A stretch of 64,000 bases of DNA from DATBAX01 sp963723765 (GTDB lineage Bacteria > Acidobacteriota > Terriglobia > Terriglobales > Acidobacteriaceae). Below are positions 61,278 to 64,000 of the stretch, one piece after another (position 1 is the stretch's first letter; each line of letters opens with the position of its first letter). The position numbers were made by a program, and so were the translations under genes. Location of the stretch: assembly GCA_963723765.1 (NCBI GenBank), contig CAVRSD010000005.1, positions 682,001 to 746,000 on the forward strand. The letters are read 5' to 3'. The notes under the pieces were generated by a model. It had not been told where the DNA came from. It did no database searches and worked only from the letters and a program-made list of their open reading frames with translations.

Positions 61278-61493
61278 TTAGCCTAATGGCGAGTCGGTCA
61301 TGCGGAAACGGGTGCGGACGTGTTCGGAGAGAAGCTCGACGGCGCTGCGATTTGCTACGGGATCGGCTTGGGCCAGATATCTCATGGCTTCCACCAGCAG
61401 GCGCTGGCCGTCTACGTAACGGGGGTCGGAGGTGCGTTCACGGCGTGAGCGTCCCATAATGGGAGGAACCGGGATCGTAAAAACCTTGGCCAT
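61278..61493 (-). CDS. Small conserved-looking protein, unknown function
   Basis: About 71 residues: KVFTIPVPPIMGRSRRERTS, then GQRLLVEAMRYLAQADPVAN and VELLSEHVRTRFRMT. It looks soluble and helical. The start at 61493 is preferred; the frame to 61550 passes through the inverted repeat TTTTCGTC-TTTTTTC-GACGAAAA, which may be a control element. Confidence 0.5.
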   Translation of the reverse strand: MAKVFTIPVPPIMGRSRRERTSDPRYVDGQRLLVEAMRYLAQADPVANRSAVELLSEHVRTRFRMTDSPLG

Positions 61494-61664
61494 GAAGATC
61501 CGAATATTCACTTGCTGAATTTTTTCGTCTTTTTTCGACGAAAAGGTCATGCACAGGCAGTATAGCTCCCCACCTCAGCTTTTTCAGCTCTAATCTTTTT
61601 CGCCGACGCGACGCCCGGCCGGCACCGATCGATCGACCCCGGTTTCCGCGGATCTAGTGATTTA

Positions 61665-62378
61665 TCAATGTGATACAAACTGCGTCTTGCCGGTTGTTTT
61701 CAATTTGAAAGCGGTGTCCGGGACCTTCTGGTTGGGTTGAATATTAGAGTACTTGGCGAGGCGGTAATCGCCTTCTGGGGTGAAGAACTGCTGCTGGATG
61801 GAAACCCCATGTGAGTCAATCCACAGCAGGATATGGTCAAACATGTTGCGAATTTTTTCGGATTTGGGAATGAGGTTCAACTTATCCGTGGGAACACCAT
61901 TCAGCGTTTCCTGGCCGGCATAGCTCACGTCGAAAGACTTCAGCATGCCATGCCCGGAGCCGCCGAAACCGAGTACCAGGAAACTTTCAAATGTTTCCTT
62001 GTTCTTGCCTGTATTGTAGACATCCACCTGGTCAGAAATCCCCGGTTGATAGACCTGGACCTTGCCGTCGGTAAAGAGCACGTATTTTGCCTGGGGCTTT
62101 CCGTTGACCTTGGTGATCTCCGCCTCCATTTGAGTATCATCGCCCGAGCGGCGGAAATAGACTTTACCTTCCTGAGTGTCTTTGTCATCCACGACTTTCT
62201 GATATTGGTCCCAGACAAAACTAGCTTCCATGGTGCGGAAACCTGCAGCAGTGGTGTCTATACGATCAAGTACGCGTTCAAGATCGGCGCTGGAAGCGAG
62301 TTTCGTAGGCTGCTGTGCCCACACTGCCAAGACCAGGAAGACTGGGATACTCACGCGAAATAAATGGGAAGACTTCAT
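61665..62378 (-). CDS. LolA-like outer-membrane lipoprotein carrier
   Basis: 237 residues with signal VSIPVFLVLAVWAQ. The mature part is a LolA-like half-barrel: VLDRIDTTAAGFRTMEASFV, GKVYFRRSGDDTQMEAEITK, YVLFTDGKVQVYQPGISDQV, LNLIPKSEKIRNMFDHILLW and GDYRLAKYSNIQPNQKVP. Carriers of this group move lipoproteins or other lipids through the periplasm. It follows a 140-residue gene by 30 bases and serS upstream of that; whether this is an operon is unclear. Confidence 0.82.
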   Translation of the reverse strand: MKSSHLFRVSIPVFLVLAVWAQQPTKLASSADLERVLDRIDTTAAGFRTMEASFVWDQYQKVVDDKDTQEGKVYFRRSGDDTQMEAEITKVNGKPQAKYVLFTDGKVQVYQPGISDQVDVYNTGKNKETFESFLVLGFGGSGHGMLKSFDVSYAGQETLNGVPTDKLNLIPKSEKIRNMFDHILLWIDSHGVSIQQQFFTPEGDYRLAKYSNIQPNQKVPDTAFKLKTTGKTQFVSH

Positions 62379-62408
62379 CGTCCACCTTGTCCGCCGTCGC
62401 TTGCACTA

Positions 62409-62831
62409 CTATCTGCGTGCCCACACTTTATAGCTAATAATGTGTCCGAAGTGGTCACGCACGGGCTCGTAGTTCGTAATACTAACTTCCCCGGAAATGG
62501 GTTTGATGATACGAAGCAATTCGCCCCGCACCGCGCTATCAGCTTGGTCTGAAACCGCCGCTCCTGCGACCTGATAAATAAGGCCGCCCTGGCCATCCTG
62601 CATAACCACTACTTCACTAGGATGCGGGTTGTGCTGCACCGGTTTGTCATTGAAATTGACCCAGTGGGGCGTGAGAAAAACAAACAGCAGAATGAGCGTG
62701 ACCATTACGTCATACTGAATGGTTCCCCGCTCATACGACCACAGAATGTAGCCACGAATTGTGCGCCAGATCCCTGTCATCGGCACCGTGGGTACGCCGG
62801 TATTCGTTGTGATGGTTTCAACCCTGTCCAA
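62409..62831 (-). CDS. Small membrane-anchored protein upstream of LolA-like gene
   Basis: 140 residues from TTG 62831 (or 123 from ATG 62780). One TM (DVMVTLILLFVFLTPHWVNF) is followed by a periplasmic domain of about 85 residues ending TNYEPVRDHFGHIISYKVWA. I do not recognise the family. The 30-base gap suggests it works with the carrier. Confidence 0.65.
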   Translation of the reverse strand: MDRVETITTNTGVPTVPMTGIWRTIRGYILWSYERGTIQYDVMVTLILLFVFLTPHWVNFNDKPVQHNPHPSEVVVMQDGQGGLIYQVAGAAVSDQADSAVRGELLRIIKPISGEVSITNYEPVRDHFGHIISYKVWARR

Positions 62832-62911
62832 GTCTAGTTTCTGCTCTCTCTCTTGGCAATGTACATCCTGCCAAGGTTTTGCGGTTATCCGAAATGTTTG
62901 CCTTAGGCTCG

Positions 62912-64000
62912 CTAAAACTTCTTCGGGGTAATGCGATCGGTGCCCATGAAAGGACGCAGGACCTCTGGAATCAATACGGTACCGTCGGCCTGCTGATAGT
63001 TTTCAATCACCGCAAGCCAGGTGCGGCCTACGGCGAGAGCGCTGCCATTTAAAGTGTGCACGAACTCACTCTTATTTTTTCCTTCGCGACGGAACCGGAT
63101 ATTGGCTCGCCGCGCCTGAAAAGACTCGAAATTCGAGCATGAAGAAATTTCGCGAAACAGCTGTTGTCCGGGCAGCCAGACTTCAATATCGTAGGTCTTG
63201 GCCGAGGAGAACCCCATGTCACCGGTACACAACATCATCACCCGGTAATGCAAACCAAGTTTCTGTAGGACTTCTTCAGCATCACGCGTAAGCTTTTCGA
63301 GCTGATCGTACGAGTCTTCGGGCCGGGAAAATTTGACCAATTCCACTTTCTGAAATTGATGCTGCCGGATAATGCCGCGCACATCTTTGCCATAAGAACC
63401 GGCCTCGCTGCGAAAACATGGCGTGTAAGCCGTAAGTGAGACCGGCAGACGCGATTGGTCGAGCACTTCATCGCGATATAGATTGGTGACCGGAACTTCT
63501 GCAGTAGGAATCAGCCAAAGGTCCTTGTCGCCATGAGGAACGCGGAAAAGATCGGAGGCAAATTTAGGAAGCTGACCAGTGCCATACATCGACTCAGAAT
63601 TCACAAGATAGGGCGGCAACACCTCGGTGTAGCCATGCTGCCCGGTGTGTAGATCGAGCATGAAGTTTGCCAGCGCACGCTCGAGTTTTGCGCCCAGGTC
63701 CCAATAGACAGCAAATCGCGCTCCGGAAAGTTTGGCGGCGCGTTCCAGATCAAGCACGCCGAGCTGTTCACCGAGTTCCCAATGAGGTTTCGCAGCAAAA
63801 TCGAAACTTGGAGGCGTGCCCCAGCGCCGGACTTCCACATTATTCTCGGCGGTTTTCCCGACGGGCACACTCTCGTGGGGCATGTTCGGAATGCCAGTCA
63901 GCACTTTCTGCAGGCGCCCATCGTATTCTTCAGCCGCTTTCTCCAGTTCCTGAATCTGCTCCCGCATGGCCTTGGTTTCGGCGATGAGCGCAGTCGCGTC
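62912..64000 (-). CDS. serS: Serine--tRNA ligase, 3' part (start lies beyond the window)
   Basis: 363 codons are visible and the frame is open at the window edge. The N-terminal coiled-coil arm (AMREQIQELEKAAEEYDGRL) is seen only in part. The class II catalytic core is complete: motif 2 TAYTPCFRSEAGSYGKDVRG, IIRQHQFQKVELVKF; motif 3 TLNGSALAVGRTWLAVIENY; and the serine-binding TAEVPVTNLYRDEVL. It charges tRNA-Ser with serine. The product ends TDRITPKKF. No missing residue is noted. Confidence 0.97.
   Translation of the reverse strand, partial: DATALIAETKAMREQIQELEKAAEEYDGRLQKVLTGIPNMPHESVPVGKTAENNVEVRRWGTPPSFDFAAKPHWELGEQLGVLDLERAAKLSGARFAVYWDLGAKLERALANFMLDLHTGQHGYTEVLPPYLVNSESMYGTGQLPKFASDLFRVPHGDKDLWLIPTAEVPVTNLYRDEVLDQSRLPVSLTAYTPCFRSEAGSYGKDVRGIIRQHQFQKVELVKFSRPEDSYDQLEKLTRDAEEVLQKLGLHYRVMMLCTGDMGFSSAKTYDIEVWLPGQQLFREISSCSNFESFQARRANIRFRREGKNKSEFVHTLNGSALAVGRTWLAVIENYQQADGTVLIPEVLRPFMGTDRITPKKF

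Overview
The window looks like chromosomal DNA of a soil-type Acidobacteriota (Terriglobia/Koribacter-like). The grounds are: an Oar-like TonB-dependent receptor with an N-terminal carboxypeptidase-regulatory domain, an S53 pro-kumamolisin peptidase, Ig-like and beta-strand-rich lipoproteins, many PPOX/SDR/VOC/DinB stress genes, GC-rich codon use, and dense small dispersed repeats (REP-like hairpins, terminator-like GGGTGCCCCGTCC hairpins, GGAATGACAA elements). This assignment is an inference; there is no rRNA in the window.

Layout. 1-5.4 kb: a sigma factor gene overlapping a VOC-protein gene, small exported and membrane proteins, a second VOC dioxygenase-like gene, a TlpA-type thioredoxin with a coupled 27-residue membrane peptide, and a secreted crystallin/I36-like protein. 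5.4-9.5 kb: an accessory patch with paired TGTTCCCCGGGGAACA palindromes, an HTH plus TIR/deoxyribosyltransferase-like gene pair, a RAYT transposase with tandem REPINs, an Mrr restriction enzyme and several REP families. 9.5-18.3 kb: B12-dependent ribonucleotide reductase (nrdJ), small proteins, an alpha/beta hydrolase and an Ig-like lipoprotein operon. Every frameshift I see (VOC, nrdJ twice, hydrolase, Ig-like lipoprotein) lies in the first 16.3 kb. 18.6-26.7 kb: Mn superoxide dismutase, S53 peptidase, PilZ protein, hybrid histidine kinase, two surface/lipoproteins. 26.8-27.1 kb: two tandem copies of what looks like a structured RNA with no protein beside it. 27.6-34.7 kb: PPOX oxidoreductase, cysteine-desulfurase-like PLP enzyme, ABM monooxygenase, HAF-type secreted protein, ArsR regulator with three SDR genes, DinB protein. 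34.8-40.1 kb: a tandem paralogous pair of secreted proteins, a beta-helix protein, rpiA, a membrane protein and a LuxR-type regulator.

40.5-57.5 kb is a polysaccharide locus. It has a leader hairpin, then a Wza-like export protein, a Wzz-like chain-length protein, a CpsD-like protein whose Walker A is lost, a NusG/UpxY-like antiterminator, a WbaP-like initiating phosphosugar transferase, a Wzy/ligase, a GT4 enzyme and a fused double GT4. Converging on this is a tryptophanase-like lyase gene, then a 1166-residue GH18-like/polysaccharide-deacetylase/GT2 fusion and a GT39-like transferase. No Wzx flippase is visible. The antiterminator, leader hairpin, exporter and initiating transferase make a coherent Wzx/Wzy-type operon, while the fusion protein looks like a self-contained PNAG/chitin-type synthase-modifier.

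57.7-64 kb: the large Oar-like receptor, a small conserved protein, a LolA-like carrier with a small membrane protein, and the 3' part of serS running off the window end. I see no tRNA, rRNA, CRISPR array or prophage.
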